Virus record (IMG/VR): IMGVR_UViG_3300032164_000003
Coordinates: 1-64,000 of that record
Direction: 5' to 3' (one strand)
Source of the DNA: a virus
Length of the DNA stretch: 64,000 bases
How positions within the stretch are numbered: the stretch's first letter is position 1; every line of letters starts with the position of its first letter. Positions 50,477 to 59,024 of this stretch are shown piece by piece. Position numbers and translations under genes: made by a program. Below the pieces are notes generated by a model that was not told the origin of the DNA, made no database searches, and saw nothing but the letters and a program-made list of their open reading frames with translations.

Positions 50477-51035
50477 TTCTTTTCTCCAGCGTGCACTTGT
50501 TCCCTATCTTCTTTAATATGTCCGCGATTTGCTTTGATGCTTTCTCCCCATTTAGATACAGAAGCAATGCTATGCCCATTTTTGCTAAGCAAAACGCGTC
50601 AACTTGATTATTGTCTGTGAGTGTATCTGACCCTAAGCCAAACTTACGAAAGGTTTGTTCTAGCATTATCTCTTTTGGGGCATTTCCCTTACCTGTAATA
50701 AACTTCTTCAGCGACGTAGGGGGAACCTCGTAGTATCCGTTCCATTTTCGTGCAAGGAGTAACCGTAGGACTCCACCTAGCTCTCCTAGATCGAATACGC
50801 GCCCCTTTCCGGCAAATGCGTACCCCTCTATAAATAGGGCCGGTTGTTCTCCTGCAGAAAATTCTGTTACGCGGGCATTTACCTTTCTAGAAATCCAGTC
50901 TATGCGCCGTATACCACGAAGCCCATCTGGGGGATTTAGCGTACATGTGTGTAGGAGCTTTCCGGAAAGCCGCGAAAGTGCGCACATCCCAGTGCCGACG
51001 AGGCTAGGATCAATCCCGATAACTATCTGGGACAT
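50469..51035 (-). CDS. RuvC-like Holliday junction resolvase
   Basis: 188 residues. RNase H fold with acids IGIDPSLVGTG (first Asp), PALFIEGYAFAG (Glu), and NNQVDAFCLAKMG (last Asp). It resolves branched DNA before packaging. GGAG precedes ATG 51035. Its place in the glycan block is odd and suggests that the block was built around older DNA-metabolism genes. Confidence 0.88.
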   Translation of the reverse strand: MSQIVIGIDPSLVGTGMCALSRLSGKLLHTCTLNPPDGLRGIRRIDWISRKVNARVTEFSAGEQPALFIEGYAFAGKGRVFDLGELGGVLRLLLARKWNGYYEVPPTSLKKFITGKGNAPKEIMLEQTFRKFGLGSDTLTDNNQVDAFCLAKMGIALLLYLNGEKASKQIADILKKIGNKCTLEKRSE

Positions 51036-51627
51036 CTTTTACTCCAAACACGGGCTTGTAGTGTGGGTCTGATACCAACGGTGGTGTACTCAGTGCCTCA
51101 TTTATAAGATCCTTGAACAGTTCCTCATTAGTAATTGCTAGAAAGGCACTACCAAGTATATGACGTAGTAATGCGAACAGCCTTGCATTAGTTATGTCGC
51201 CATTCTCGTTTGTATTGTCGCAGAACGAATATGAAGACGGGTCTTTAGCACCCAAACTGAGATCGGCAATGGAGACATCGATCACAATGCCGTCAAGCGG
51301 ATAGTATATTTTATTTCCTTCATCCACACGGCAGGCCTCCTTCAAGCCAACACACCGGTAACACACACCCTGAACCGTGCTCTCGGTTGCAACTACAGAC
51401 ATACGTAATGCGCGTGATGTTTTCCTGTCCACAAATAATCCGCCACGCTGCTCTGTTCTGTAGCCATCCTCATTAGTGGCGTGCAGAATAGGAAGCTCGT
51501 GGAATTGATCCACACCATCCCAGAGCACTGTATTCGCAAAAAGTAACGTATTGAGATAATCGATGATGTACTTTTTCGTTATCTTTTCTATGTGATAATT
51601 TACTGCCGTTTGCGGTTTTTCGTTCAT
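51010..51627 (-). CDS. hypothetical protein, 205 aa
   Basis: Start at ATG 51627 (MNEKPQTAVNYHIEKI), where GGAG lies seven bases upstream and ATGA joins the previous stop. A Cys pair (CYRCVG) and an extra Cys may bind metal. No known family recognised; coupled to the RuvC-like gene. Confidence 0.68.
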   Translation of the reverse strand: MNEKPQTAVNYHIEKITKKYIIDYLNTLLFANTVLWDGVDQFHELPILHATNEDGYRTEQRGGLFVDRKTSRALRMSVVATESTVQGVCYRCVGLKEACRVDEGNKIYYPLDGIVIDVSIADLSLGAKDPSSYSFCDNTNENGDITNARLFALLRHILGSAFLAITNEELFKDLINEALSTPPLVSDPHYKPVFGVKDVPDSYRD

Positions 51628-51965
51628 TTTGCGTCTCCGCATTTTAACAAGTACGCTTCTACCGGATCTTTGATCTGGCTTGCCCATACTTCCTTCATCT
51701 TTATGGATGTATCCTTAACTGTGGCCTCTAATTTCTCTATAGCATTGATCAGTGTCCGTATGCTTCCGTCCAGCGTTTTAGCTGTTTCCTCGCTTCGTAG
51801 CATGTGCCGAACATACCCGCGAACTACATCGCCAATCTCATAATAAAAGTACTTCGAAATCCATTGTTCTCCATCTTTCGTTCGTACACGAAGGACAAAG
51901 GATTCATTGGCAGCGACAAGCTGCGTGCTCTTATCCAAATTACATAGAACATATCCGTCAGTCAT
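51624..51965 (-). CDS. hypothetical protein, 113 aa
   Basis: Begins MTDGYVLCNLDKSTQLVAAN; a short beta-rich front (FVLRVRTKDGEQWISKYFY) followed by helices with heptad-like spacing (TLINAIEKLEATVKDTSIKM). Function unknown; part of a run of three small linked genes. Confidence 0.68.
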   Translation of the reverse strand: MTDGYVLCNLDKSTQLVAANESFVLRVRTKDGEQWISKYFYYEIGDVVRGYVRHMLRSEETAKTLDGSIRTLINAIEKLEATVKDTSIKMKEVWASQIKDPVEAYLLKCGDAK

Positions 51966-51968
51966 CGC

Positions 51969-52400
51969 TTATTTCCTCGGTAGAAGGTGCGAAACATTAC
52001 CTGGAATATCTCCTGGTGTTGCTAATGTTATTCCACTTAGTGCAGCACGATACTTTGCAACTGCATCGGTATAACTTTGGAACAACCTTTGATTTTTTAT
52101 GCAACTTTCGTTATTGGTTTCATCAGCAATAACTTCTCCAAGTACCTCTACAGAAGTGGGGAAAAGTGCTAATGTTTCCTGTTGGGTATCTCCAAAATAT
52201 GGAGATCCTATGCTCATTGCCACACGCCGACCATCGCCAACCGGTTGAACAAATATCGCCCGCACATCATGCATGACAAGTGCGGTTTCTCCATCACGCC
52301 ATGTTGCATATTCGGCCGTTGTAGCTACGCCAAGCCACACGTTTGGCATTGAATCAGGTACCACAAGTAAAAATATCTTAGGGCCAACTAGATTACTCAT
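51969..52400 (-). CDS. hypothetical protein, 143 aa
   Basis: Begins MSNLVGPKIFLLVVPDSMPN; mostly beta in the first half. Overlaps the preceding glycosyltransferase by eight bases (ATGAGTAA-type junction region). No motif recognised. Confidence 0.68.
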   Translation of the reverse strand: MSNLVGPKIFLLVVPDSMPNVWLGVATTAEYATWRDGETALVMHDVRAIFVQPVGDGRRVAMSIGSPYFGDTQQETLALFPTSVEVLGEVIADETNNESCIKNQRLFQSYTDAVAKYRAALSGITLATPGDIPGNVSHLLPRK

Positions 52401-53415
52401 CTTTCCTCCCTAGGACGTCGGTTATAGCCGCGTCCCATAGTTTGTAATTTGTAGAAATACTAAAGTTTTCTTTAACTACGCGCTTGGCATTTTCCAAAAT
52501 GCGCTTGTGCATGTCTTGATCTGCAAGTACCATACGAACCTTTTCATACCACTCGCTGTTGTCAGAGACTAAGATCCCAGTTACCCCGTCCTCGATGGTG
52601 TCCTTATACGGTCCAAAGTTCGATGCAACGGTCACGGCATCATGAACTGTATATTCAAGAAACTTAAGGTTAGATTTGCTTTTGTTAAACACGTTGGCGC
52701 AGAGCGGAGCCAAGCCAACGTAGGTTCCCACCTGTGAGAACATCTGATAGAAGGCTTCGAAGGGCACCAATTGTAATGTCTCAGCACCAGGAATATTGAA
52801 TGCCGGTTCTCGCGTCTTGCCATCATAGCCACACCAGAGTTTAAATATGATATCTTGGTCCTTTGCCAACTGTTCGAATCCAGCACGGGCAACCATAAGA
52901 TCTCGTTCATGTGTCGTTGAGCCCTGCCAACAGACTACAGGCTTTACTGTATTTCTGTTACATGGATAGATAATCTCAGAGTCTACAGAATTTGGAAGCA
53001 CATATATGTTCTCACAATAATTTCGGTATATACCGCGTAATTCTTCTGTTGTGACAAATATTGCATCAACATTGGACACGAAGTACTTTATTCCGTCTTG
53101 AACCTTCTTGACATTGAGTGTTTTTGCGGCAGGATTCCATTCAGGTATATTGAATAAGTCATCATCAATTTCATATATAAGCTTTGCGCCCTTCTTTTTC
53201 ATCTCAAGCGCGGGTGCCAGTACTTCAAGCTTGTACTGGCGTTGTAGAATGACTACATCATATTTACCAATTTGATCCTTTGAAATAGATCCAGAAACAC
53301 TGATCTCAAACTTCTCCTGATTATTCCTAGCAATATAGACAAGCGGGGAATGGATCCTATAAAACCAACACGCGGCACGGTCACCGCGATACGCAATTAG
53401 TTTAGTCTTACTCAT
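52393..53415 (-). CDS. glycosyltransferase (GT-B fold, GT4/CgeB-like)
   Basis: 340 residues from ATG 53415 (MSKTKLIAYRGDRAAC), preferred over the longer frame because AAGGAAGAG precedes it. Marks: IYEIDDDLFNIP, VLPNSVDSEIIYP, VVCWQGSTTHERDL, LEYTVHDAVTVASNFGPYKDTIEDGVTGIL. Acceptor unknown; in operon with the GT9-like gene. Confidence 0.86.
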   Translation of the reverse strand: MSKTKLIAYRGDRAACWFYRIHSPLVYIARNNQEKFEISVSGSISKDQIGKYDVVILQRQYKLEVLAPALEMKKKGAKLIYEIDDDLFNIPEWNPAAKTLNVKKVQDGIKYFVSNVDAIFVTTEELRGIYRNYCENIYVLPNSVDSEIIYPCNRNTVKPVVCWQGSTTHERDLMVARAGFEQLAKDQDIIFKLWCGYDGKTREPAFNIPGAETLQLVPFEAFYQMFSQVGTYVGLAPLCANVFNKSKSNLKFLEYTVHDAVTVASNFGPYKDTIEDGVTGILVSDNSEWYEKVRMVLADQDMHKRILENAKRVVKENFSISTNYKLWDAAITDVLGRKDE

Positions 53416-54562
53416 TGTACTCTTCCTTAGTGGAGGCAAACGAGGGCTGTGGATCACTGGCCAAATTAGGATCTCCTGCCATCACGATTCCAGGAACTAG
53501 TGATGTAGCAGTGCTATACTTTTGATCGCTTGGCGGTGGTGCACGCCGCGCTGCCTCTAATTCTGGATTTCCTTTGTTCTCTTGCTTTCTCTTTCTGTTG
53601 TCTTCAAGAGCTTCAAGTAAGCTCTTTTCAAGATCTCCCGCTGGCATCTTTGCGCATACCTGATTTGGACATTCCCACAGGAGGGATTGCCGCGTCTTTG
53701 GATTTTTGTAGCCCGGGGCCATATCAAGTAATGCGCCAACGGGCCGGTTACACGGCCACAAATTACATCCTCCACTGTACGACACATTATAGTTATTGGC
53801 ATATCCAAAGAACTTAGGATCAGTATTTTGAAACACAACAATGCCCCGAGTGCCAAGCCCGTTTGAACAGTGCGCAAATAGACTTTCTATAAATATGTAC
53901 GTGTCTACAAGCGGGATCAGAGCGATTGTTTCGCGCATCTGCATGCCAAGTGCATCAATGGTGCCTGGTACCTTCGGTTCTCCTTCGAGTCCAATATGAA
54001 TAAACAGTGCTTTGTCCTTTAGCTTTTCTACAACTGTAGACACCATCTGTATGTTCAGATCTTTTAAATTGTTAGTCTTATTGAAGTTTCCATCTGACGG
54101 GATCGCCCCCGTACAGTGCAATAGCACCAATGGTTTATTCAGTATGCGGTACTGATCCAAAAATGTATGCGCTGCGCGGCGCTCATACTCTGTACTTGTA
54201 TAGTCCAAAGGTAATCCATCGTACTCAGCGCCGTACACCCGACAGATGAACTCTGGTAGAGTTTTGCATCCCGTAGCAGGTTCGTCCATTATTGCATCAT
54301 AAACAAAATGCTTTTTGAAAAACCTAATATTGTAATTTAGAACGTGTTCCGAATAAAAATCCTTGGGATCCTTCAACGGAATAAGTTTATCTATGTTAGC
54401 ATTGTTTTCCAAAAGCTGTGCGTATGTGCTAGTTACTACAATTTCATCGTCAGGATATTTTTTTCTAAAATAGCGAATCATGGGGGTATGAGACAATACA
54501 TCGCCTGCGCCGCCTTGGCAGAACAAAATTATGCGCGATTTCTTTTCAAACTTCGTAGCCAT
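53408..54562 (-). CDS. GT9 (heptosyltransferase-like) glycosyltransferase
   Basis: 384 residues. IILFCQGGAGDVLSHTPMIRYFRKKYPDDEIVV is the GT9 opening, followed by VLLHCTGAIPSD, ALFIHIGLEGEPKVPG and FIESLFAHCSNGLGTRGIVVFQNTDP, the donor-site region. First gene of the long minus-strand run; AGGAGG lies six bases before ATG 54562 and a TATAAT box (54593-54598) about 30 bases before, without a good -35. Confidence 0.86.
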   Translation of the reverse strand: MATKFEKKSRIILFCQGGAGDVLSHTPMIRYFRKKYPDDEIVVTSTYAQLLENNANIDKLIPLKDPKDFYSEHVLNYNIRFFKKHFVYDAIMDEPATGCKTLPEFICRVYGAEYDGLPLDYTSTEYERRAAHTFLDQYRILNKPLVLLHCTGAIPSDGNFNKTNNLKDLNIQMVSTVVEKLKDKALFIHIGLEGEPKVPGTIDALGMQMRETIALIPLVDTYIFIESLFAHCSNGLGTRGIVVFQNTDPKFFGYANNYNVSYSGGCNLWPCNRPVGALLDMAPGYKNPKTRQSLLWECPNQVCAKMPAGDLEKSLLEALEDNRKRKQENKGNPELEAARRAPPPSDQKYSTATSLVPGIVMAGDPNLASDPQPSFASTKEEYNE

Positions 54563-55191
54563 CGGAGCCTCCTATCAAATATGCCTGTCACTATTATACA
54601 AAGATATTCGACATTTTCGTATAGAATTTTTCTATAACACCTTCGATACCAAATGAAAAATGAAATTTGTACGCACTATAAAATTATAAATTTATAGAAA
54701 ACGTGCTATCAACCTTATTGTAGGCGATACCACTAGTACTAGTAACCTAGCTATATGCACCTGGGCACATATACTAGGCATAGCACAAGTCCTATATCCT
54801 TTAGGGCTAATATTACACCTGGGGCCTAATATTAGGCCTTAAGGACTAGGCTATAGGCTATAGGCTATAGGCTATAGGCCTTGGGGCTAATATTACACCT
54901 AAGTCCTAATATTAGGCTTAAGGGTTAAATTACCATTATATAAGGACTAGTAGATAGATCTCCGCCCTCAGAGCCGGGCGTAGATCCTTATATCTAAGTC
55001 CTAGTCCTATAGGCTATAGGGCACAATTGAAATATAAACTAAGGAGTCGTGGAACCCGACCTGATTCCGGGGGTGTTGATTAAACAGATGGCAGGCCTTG
55101 ACGCACTGCGTCATACAAAACGCACATATTTTCTTTCAGAACACGGGGAAGGGAGTATGATATCTGGTGTCGCTGACGATAGGAGAAATCA
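54563..55191. other. repeat-rich divergent intergenic region, candidate control region or replication origin
   Basis: No convincing gene. It separates the leftward and rightward gene blocks. Contents: inverted repeat TATAGAA-TTT-TTCTATA (54620-54636); an AT-rich stretch to about 54720; ACTAGTACTAGT (about 54733); two copies of GGGCTAATATTACACCT (54804-54820, 54884-54900), each followed by a palindrome, GGCCTAATATTAGGCC (54823-54838) and CCTAATATTAGG (54905-54916); four tandem CTATAGG (54851-54878); hairpin CGCCC/GGGCG (54963-54980). The tetramer CTAG, usually rare, occurs at least seven times. A 73-codon frame at 55049 is poorly supported. Confidence 0.75.
54851..54878. repeat. four tandem 7-bp repeats CTATAGG
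   Basis: Perfect iteron-like array between two diverged copies of a palindromic repeat. A further CTATAGG lies near 55013. Such arrays bind initiators or repressors. Confidence 0.9.
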
Positions 55192-55905
55192 ATGGCGAAA
55201 AAGAATGGTGGTAAAAATACTAAGTCCGTTCCAACACAGTATGACCCGGCTGAAGACGTCGAGAAATTAGCCAAAACGCTTATCCCGAAAAATCACTCGC
55301 ATTTGGTTACCTGCAAGATCGCGTATCTTTACAAAAATAAAGCTATAAAATTGAAGGGCCGTGATGTTGCAGCGACGGCTGAGAAGGTACCCCAGAAGCA
55401 CCGTACATTGTCTGGCTATCACTTTTTGATTACTGTGGCGTACCCCACATGGAAGGAGCTTGACGATAAAATTCGGCTTGCTGTTTTGGACCATGAGCTA
55501 GAGCACTGCTTCGTCGAGGATGATGAAAAGACCGGTGAGCCGAAGTATTCGATCCTTCCCCACGATGTTGAAGAGTTTAGTTCCATAATCCTTCGCCATG
55601 GGTTGTACACTGTGGACCTAATTCGGTTGGGCACAGTTGTGCAGGATGCCATGGAAAACATGCCCAAGGATGTAATTGTAAAAAAGCTTGGGGACACGAC
55701 GACCAAGCCAGCCGCAGCTGACGAAGAAGATCCGGTTGACAAAGCTATGGATCGTTCACATAATGAAAAGCGGAAGGACAAACCAAACGGATCGCTAAAA
55801 GTAAAGAAGACAAAGCCGTCGAGAGATGACACAAATTACACTGAAGATGAGGACGGCGGAGACGAGAACGAAGGATCGGATTTTATTGCTGACGAAGATA
55901 TTTAA
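55192..55905 (+). CDS. phage metallopeptidase-like protein, 237 aa
   Basis: Zinc-protease-like signature LDHELEHCFVED (about 97-108), then SILPHDVEEFSSIILRHGLY, the HxxxH and HDVxEF pattern of the 'putative phage metallopeptidase' family. The front holds YLYKNKAIKLKGRDVAATAEK. The tail is charged and low complexity (DEDGGDENEGSD). AGGAG lies eight bases before ATG 55192. It is the first gene of the rightward block. Activity unproven. Confidence 0.82.
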   Translation: MAKKNGGKNTKSVPTQYDPAEDVEKLAKTLIPKNHSHLVTCKIAYLYKNKAIKLKGRDVAATAEKVPQKHRTLSGYHFLITVAYPTWKELDDKIRLAVLDHELEHCFVEDDEKTGEPKYSILPHDVEEFSSIILRHGLYTVDLIRLGTVVQDAMENMPKDVIVKKLGDTTTKPAAADEEDPVDKAMDRSHNEKRKDKPNGSLKVKKTKPSRDDTNYTEDEDGGDENEGSDFIADEDI

Positions 55906-55917
55906 TGGGGACCTAAT

Positions 55918-56760
55918 ATGCTGCTAAATCGCTCCATTTTTGTCGGGGATAACCTCGTTGTGTTAAATCGGCTACCGACAGAATCTGTAGATTTAATTTA
56001 TATCGATCCTCCTTTCAATACACACAAAATGCGTACGTACACACGGTTAAGAACGGATAAAGATCCGTCTGGAGATCGCACCGGCTTTGGTGGAAAGCGC
56101 TATCGTTCTTCTGCGCGTGGTACACAGCAGTACGCAGATAGCTTCGAAGATTACATTTCTTTTCTTGAACCCCGCTTGAACCGCGCATACAATCTGTTAA
56201 CGCCTACAGGATCTTTATTTTTCCATATAGACTACCGGGAGTCGCATTACTGTAAGATCCTGTTGGACAAGATTTTTGGGCGTGACTGTTTTCAGAACGA
56301 GATCATCTGGGCCTACGATTACGGTGGAAGGTCCAAAACTAAGTGGCCGTGCAAACACGACACGATCTTTTGGTACACCAAACACCCCACTAAGTTTACA
56401 TTTAACTATTCGGAGATCGACCGTATTCCATACATGGCTCCCGGCTTGGTTGGCCCAGAAAAGGCCAAGCGTGGAAAGACGATTACAGACACGTGGTGGC
56501 ACACCATCGTGCCGACCAATGGCCGCGAGCGCACCGGCTATCCTACACAGAAGCCAATTGGAATTTTGAAGCGTATTATTTCTGTTCACTCAAATCCCGG
56601 AGATATGGTTCTAGACTTCTTTGCTGGCGCTGGAACTACCGGAGAGGCGGCAGCGGTCCTGGGGCGAGCCTTTGTCCTCGTAGATAATAATCTTACAGCG
56701 ATAAGAGTAATGCAGAAGCGCCTCCAGAAATATTCTGTTCGATTAATTAAGATTCAGTAG
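55918..56760 (+). CDS. site-specific DNA methyltransferase (N6-adenine/N4-cytosine type)
   Basis: 280 residues. Catalytic motif IV LIYIDPPFNTHK (DPPF) near the N-terminus and SAM motif I VLDFFAGAGTTGEAA near the C-terminus, so beta-class order. TGYPTQKPIGILKRII is the QKP region. It modifies phage or host DNA and may protect against restriction; no nuclease partner is near. The stop codon lies in a perfect 14-bp palindrome GTAGTTTAAACTAC (56757-56770). Confidence 0.93.
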   Translation: MLLNRSIFVGDNLVVLNRLPTESVDLIYIDPPFNTHKMRTYTRLRTDKDPSGDRTGFGGKRYRSSARGTQQYADSFEDYISFLEPRLNRAYNLLTPTGSLFFHIDYRESHYCKILLDKIFGRDCFQNEIIWAYDYGGRSKTKWPCKHDTIFWYTKHPTKFTFNYSEIDRIPYMAPGLVGPEKAKRGKTITDTWWHTIVPTNGRERTGYPTQKPIGILKRIISVHSNPGDMVLDFFAGAGTTGEAAAVLGRAFVLVDNNLTAIRVMQKRLQKYSVRLIKIQ

Positions 56761-56826
56761 TTTAAACTACCAGCTTTGTGGTTGTAGAATGTCCCAGCGT
56801 GTAAGTACTAACCTGGAGGCCATTCT

Positions 56827-57321
56827 ATGACTAAAGTGTTCGATCTGTTCGGTGGAAAAAAGTACTTCTTGGCGCTGTTCTTCTACGCCGCAGTTACTGT
56901 CGGCTTCTTCCTGCGCTGGGTTCCTGATGCGACGTGGCTAAACGCATTGGAATGGTGCCTGGCTATCTATCTCGGTGCAAACGCAATCAAGGGCATTCCC
57001 GATGCACTCGCCCGAGACGGGGTTGTAGAAAACGGAGACAATAAATTCTTCGATTGGTTTGGCGGACGCAAGATGTTTTTGGCCATTGTGTTTGTTCTGA
57101 CGATCTGCGCTGCGTTCTTTATCCCAGCCGATCCTAAATTCTTGACTGTGGATCAGTGGATCGGTGGCTTGGAATGGTGCCTAGCAATCTATCTTGGTGC
57201 TAACGTGGTGAGCGCTGTTCCAGAATTTCTCACTCGGAAGACCACACCAGAGGGTACTGCGGTTCCTACCGTTCCGGTGATCCCGTCCGTACAGCCAACT
57301 ACACCGCCAACCATCGCCTAG
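56827..57321 (+). CDS. membrane protein with an internal duplication, 164 aa
   Basis: Two repeats: FDLFGGKKYFLALFFY...LEWCLAIYLGANAIKGIP (about 5-58) and FDWFGGRKMFLAIVFV...LEWCLAIYLGANVVSAVP (about 74-135). Each has two hydrophobic helices, giving four in total, followed by a Pro/Thr-rich tail. GGAGG lies near the ATG. It could be a holin or an uptake/superinfection membrane protein; function unproven. Confidence 0.8.
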   Translation: MTKVFDLFGGKKYFLALFFYAAVTVGFFLRWVPDATWLNALEWCLAIYLGANAIKGIPDALARDGVVENGDNKFFDWFGGRKMFLAIVFVLTICAAFFIPADPKFLTVDQWIGGLEWCLAIYLGANVVSAVPEFLTRKTTPEGTAVPTVPVIPSVQPTTPPTIA

Positions 57322-57548
57322 TGCTCCGTACGCCCACCCAACAACGCTGAGAGTCTATTTGACAGTTCCTCATTCTCCTTCCTTAGCCGGGTGATCTCTT
57401 CCCGAAGTTCCTTGACCTTCCAGGCTAACTGCGCGACAGATTCGGTCACATCTTTTCCTAGGAGCAGGCGGGCATTTTCATCCTGAAGCTTAGCGGTAGC
57501 TTTCTTCAAGTCTTCCAATGCTTCCAATGAGTCTTTTTGAGATGCCAT
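57318..57548 (-). CDS. small coiled-coil protein on the opposite strand, 76 aa
   Basis: Starts at ATG 57548 (MASQKDSLEALEDLKKATAK), nine bases after AAGGAGG; the upstream ATG lies too close to the promoter. Heptad-rich throughout (LREEITRLRKENEELSNRL). It is the only minus-strand gene in the right arm, with its own promoter at 57570-57597, and overlaps the preceding gene's stop by four bases tail to tail. Possibly a regulator or early-expressed adaptor. Confidence 0.75.
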   Translation of the reverse strand: MASQKDSLEALEDLKKATAKLQDENARLLLGKDVTESVAQLAWKVKELREEITRLRKENEELSNRLSALLGGRTEH

Positions 57549-57569
57549 GTTTTCCTCCTTCATACTTAC

Positions 57570-57597
57570 ATTGTAAGTCTTTCTGGCAAGTTGTAAA
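57570..57597 (-). promoter_or_regulatory. promoter of the lone minus-strand gene
   Basis: TTTACA (57592-57597), 16 bases, TACAAT (57570-57575). The intergenic space 57549-57689 also has to drive the plus-strand gene at 57690, for which I see no clear boxes. Confidence 0.72.
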
Positions 57598-57689
57598 GAA
57601 GAAATTTTCCCAACAGAAGTTAATGACGTAAGTTAACATACTTTCAATAACTTGGGTTATACATAGGTAGGCAAACAAAGGAAATAACC

Positions 57690-58223
57690 ATGTCAAATAA
57701 ATTTAGGGTCGAAGCACAGGAAAGTGGTGGAGGCGGTGTCCTTCCCGGTGGTGGCATGTCGGAAGAGGAAATTCAGCAGCTTGAGCAGTCCGCGCCGCCT
57801 GCTGCTGCTCCGGGCAACACATTGGAAGTTCTCTGGGCTGACTATCAACGAAGGGGCCAAGCGCTTACTGTAGAACTTACACTAGCAGATTCACAAAATA
57901 GATTGTACTCTGTTTCCGTGGCTCCTGACGGACAACAAATTCTTGTGTACCCAATTCAGCAAATCATGCGACCAGATTATAACTCTGGAGAGATGATTCC
58001 ACCCGCGCAGTCCGGGGAACCGAATTGGGATGCTGTAACACAAAAGTATTTCCCAGGTGGTTTTACAGAACTTCCATCCCAATTTCCTGAACCAGATGAG
58101 CGTACTATGGCATCGTCACGGAAGTCCCCCAATGACTTTTGGATGCGCGTGTTGGCCAATGTTCTTCGTGGCTACTCTCGTAGAACTGAGATACTACGGA
58201 AACTAAATCCGTATTTGCGATAG
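57690..58223 (+). CDS. hypothetical protein with N-terminal RVEA motif, 177 aa
   Basis: Begins MSNKFRVEAQESGGGGVLPGGG. The FRVEA motif matches the MRVEAS starts of left-arm virion-region proteins, followed by a Gly-rich and Pro/Ala linker. The central part is a small beta domain (LYSVSVAPDGQQILVYPIQQI), the end basic. Likely a virion protein; no family recognised. Confidence 0.7.
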   Translation: MSNKFRVEAQESGGGGVLPGGGMSEEEIQQLEQSAPPAAAPGNTLEVLWADYQRRGQALTVELTLADSQNRLYSVSVAPDGQQILVYPIQQIMRPDYNSGEMIPPAQSGEPNWDAVTQKYFPGGFTELPSQFPEPDERTMASSRKSPNDFWMRVLANVLRGYSRRTEILRKLNPYLR

Positions 58224-58253
58224 TGAATTAACCACTAACGAAACGAGCACGAA

Positions 58254-58601
58254 ATGGAAACGCTGAAGAAGATCTGGCAATGGGTCACTACGCATCTCAA
58301 ATTGGTTAGTTTGTTCGCGGTAATTATTCTCCTTACAATATTCATTTTGTGGTGGGGCCGCAAGAATAGTAAGATCAGATCGCTGGAAAATCAACTTGCA
58401 ATATTGACAGCTAAGGTAAAGATAGAGAAGCTTGCTATGCAGTATGACGCCAAGGTCGCGGAATTGAAAACGCTCAAAGAAAAAGATGACAAGCTTAGTG
58501 CTGACATAGCAAGTATAGAAACTTCTCTCACCACTAGACTACGCCAAGATATGACCGCAGAAGAGATCGCCGCCAAGTTTAGAGAGATCGGTATACGGTA
58601 G
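58254..58601 (+). CDS. membrane-anchored coiled-coil protein, 115 aa
   Basis: One N-terminal hydrophobic helix (about 16-35, LVSLFAVIILLTIFILWW), then a long coiled coil (LENQLAILTAKVKIEKLAM onward). This is the layout of an inner-membrane spanin (Rz-like), and the next gene is a candidate partner, but it could also be a tail or regulatory protein. Confidence 0.7.
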   Translation: METLKKIWQWVTTHLKLVSLFAVIILLTIFILWWGRKNSKIRSLENQLAILTAKVKIEKLAMQYDAKVAELKTLKEKDDKLSADIASIETSLTTRLRQDMTAEEIAAKFREIGIR

Positions 58602-58609
58602 AGGCTACC

Positions 58610-59017
58610 ATGCTAAAGATCATATCATTATTATTGGTAGGCTTCTGCGTTCCGGTCGCTTCAATGGCTGCGGACCTAGATGTTCGGGCGCATGACATTG
58701 ACGGAACGGCTTTTGTTTGTTTCACACAGAACGATGCGCGGGATCTTCTGCAACTGACATTAGACTTTCCAAAGCTAACGCTTGAACTTTCTAAGTATAA
58801 AGAGCTTGCGGATGTAAAAGATAAAGAGATACTTACGTTAAAGGACATGAACTTAAATCTAAATCAACAGAACAGTGTATATGTAGATGAGAATGTGCGG
58901 CTGCACGAAGAGAACGAATCCATGAACAAGTGGTACCGCAGTCCATATCTCTGGTTCTGTGTGGGACTTTTTGTCGGCGCTGGTATAAGTATTGGTATCG
59001 CCCTGGCTGTAAAGTAG
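58610..59017 (+). CDS. exported coiled-coil protein with C-terminal membrane helix, 135 aa
   Basis: Signal peptide MLKIISLLLVGFCVPVASMAA, then a domain with FVCFTQNDARDLLQLTLD, a coiled coil (about 55-105) and a C-terminal helix (YLWFCVGLFVGAGISIGIALAV). Two bases of TAGAGGCTACC separate it from the previous stop region. Such domains (signal, coil, anchor) occur in lysis-cassette proteins. Confidence 0.7.
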   Translation: MLKIISLLLVGFCVPVASMAADLDVRAHDIDGTAFVCFTQNDARDLLQLTLDFPKLTLELSKYKELADVKDKEILTLKDMNLNLNQQNSVYVDENVRLHEENESMNKWYRSPYLWFCVGLFVGAGISIGIALAVK

Positions 59018-59024
59018 GTGCCAC

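Noticed and set aside
54593-54598. TATAAT upstream of the GT9-like gene as a full promoter
   Set aside because: No acceptable -35 box at 15-19 bases, and the surrounding sequence is AT-rich; only a possible -10.
55049-55270. 73-codon plus-strand frame before the metallopeptidase-like gene
   Set aside because: GGAG lies only two bases before its GTG and it runs 79 bases into a well-supported gene; probably not real, though a short leader peptide cannot be excluded.
56757-56770. Palindrome GTAGTTTAAACTAC as an intrinsic terminator
   Set aside because: The stem is AT-rich with no loop to spare and no T run follows; it may be an operator but not a convincing terminator.
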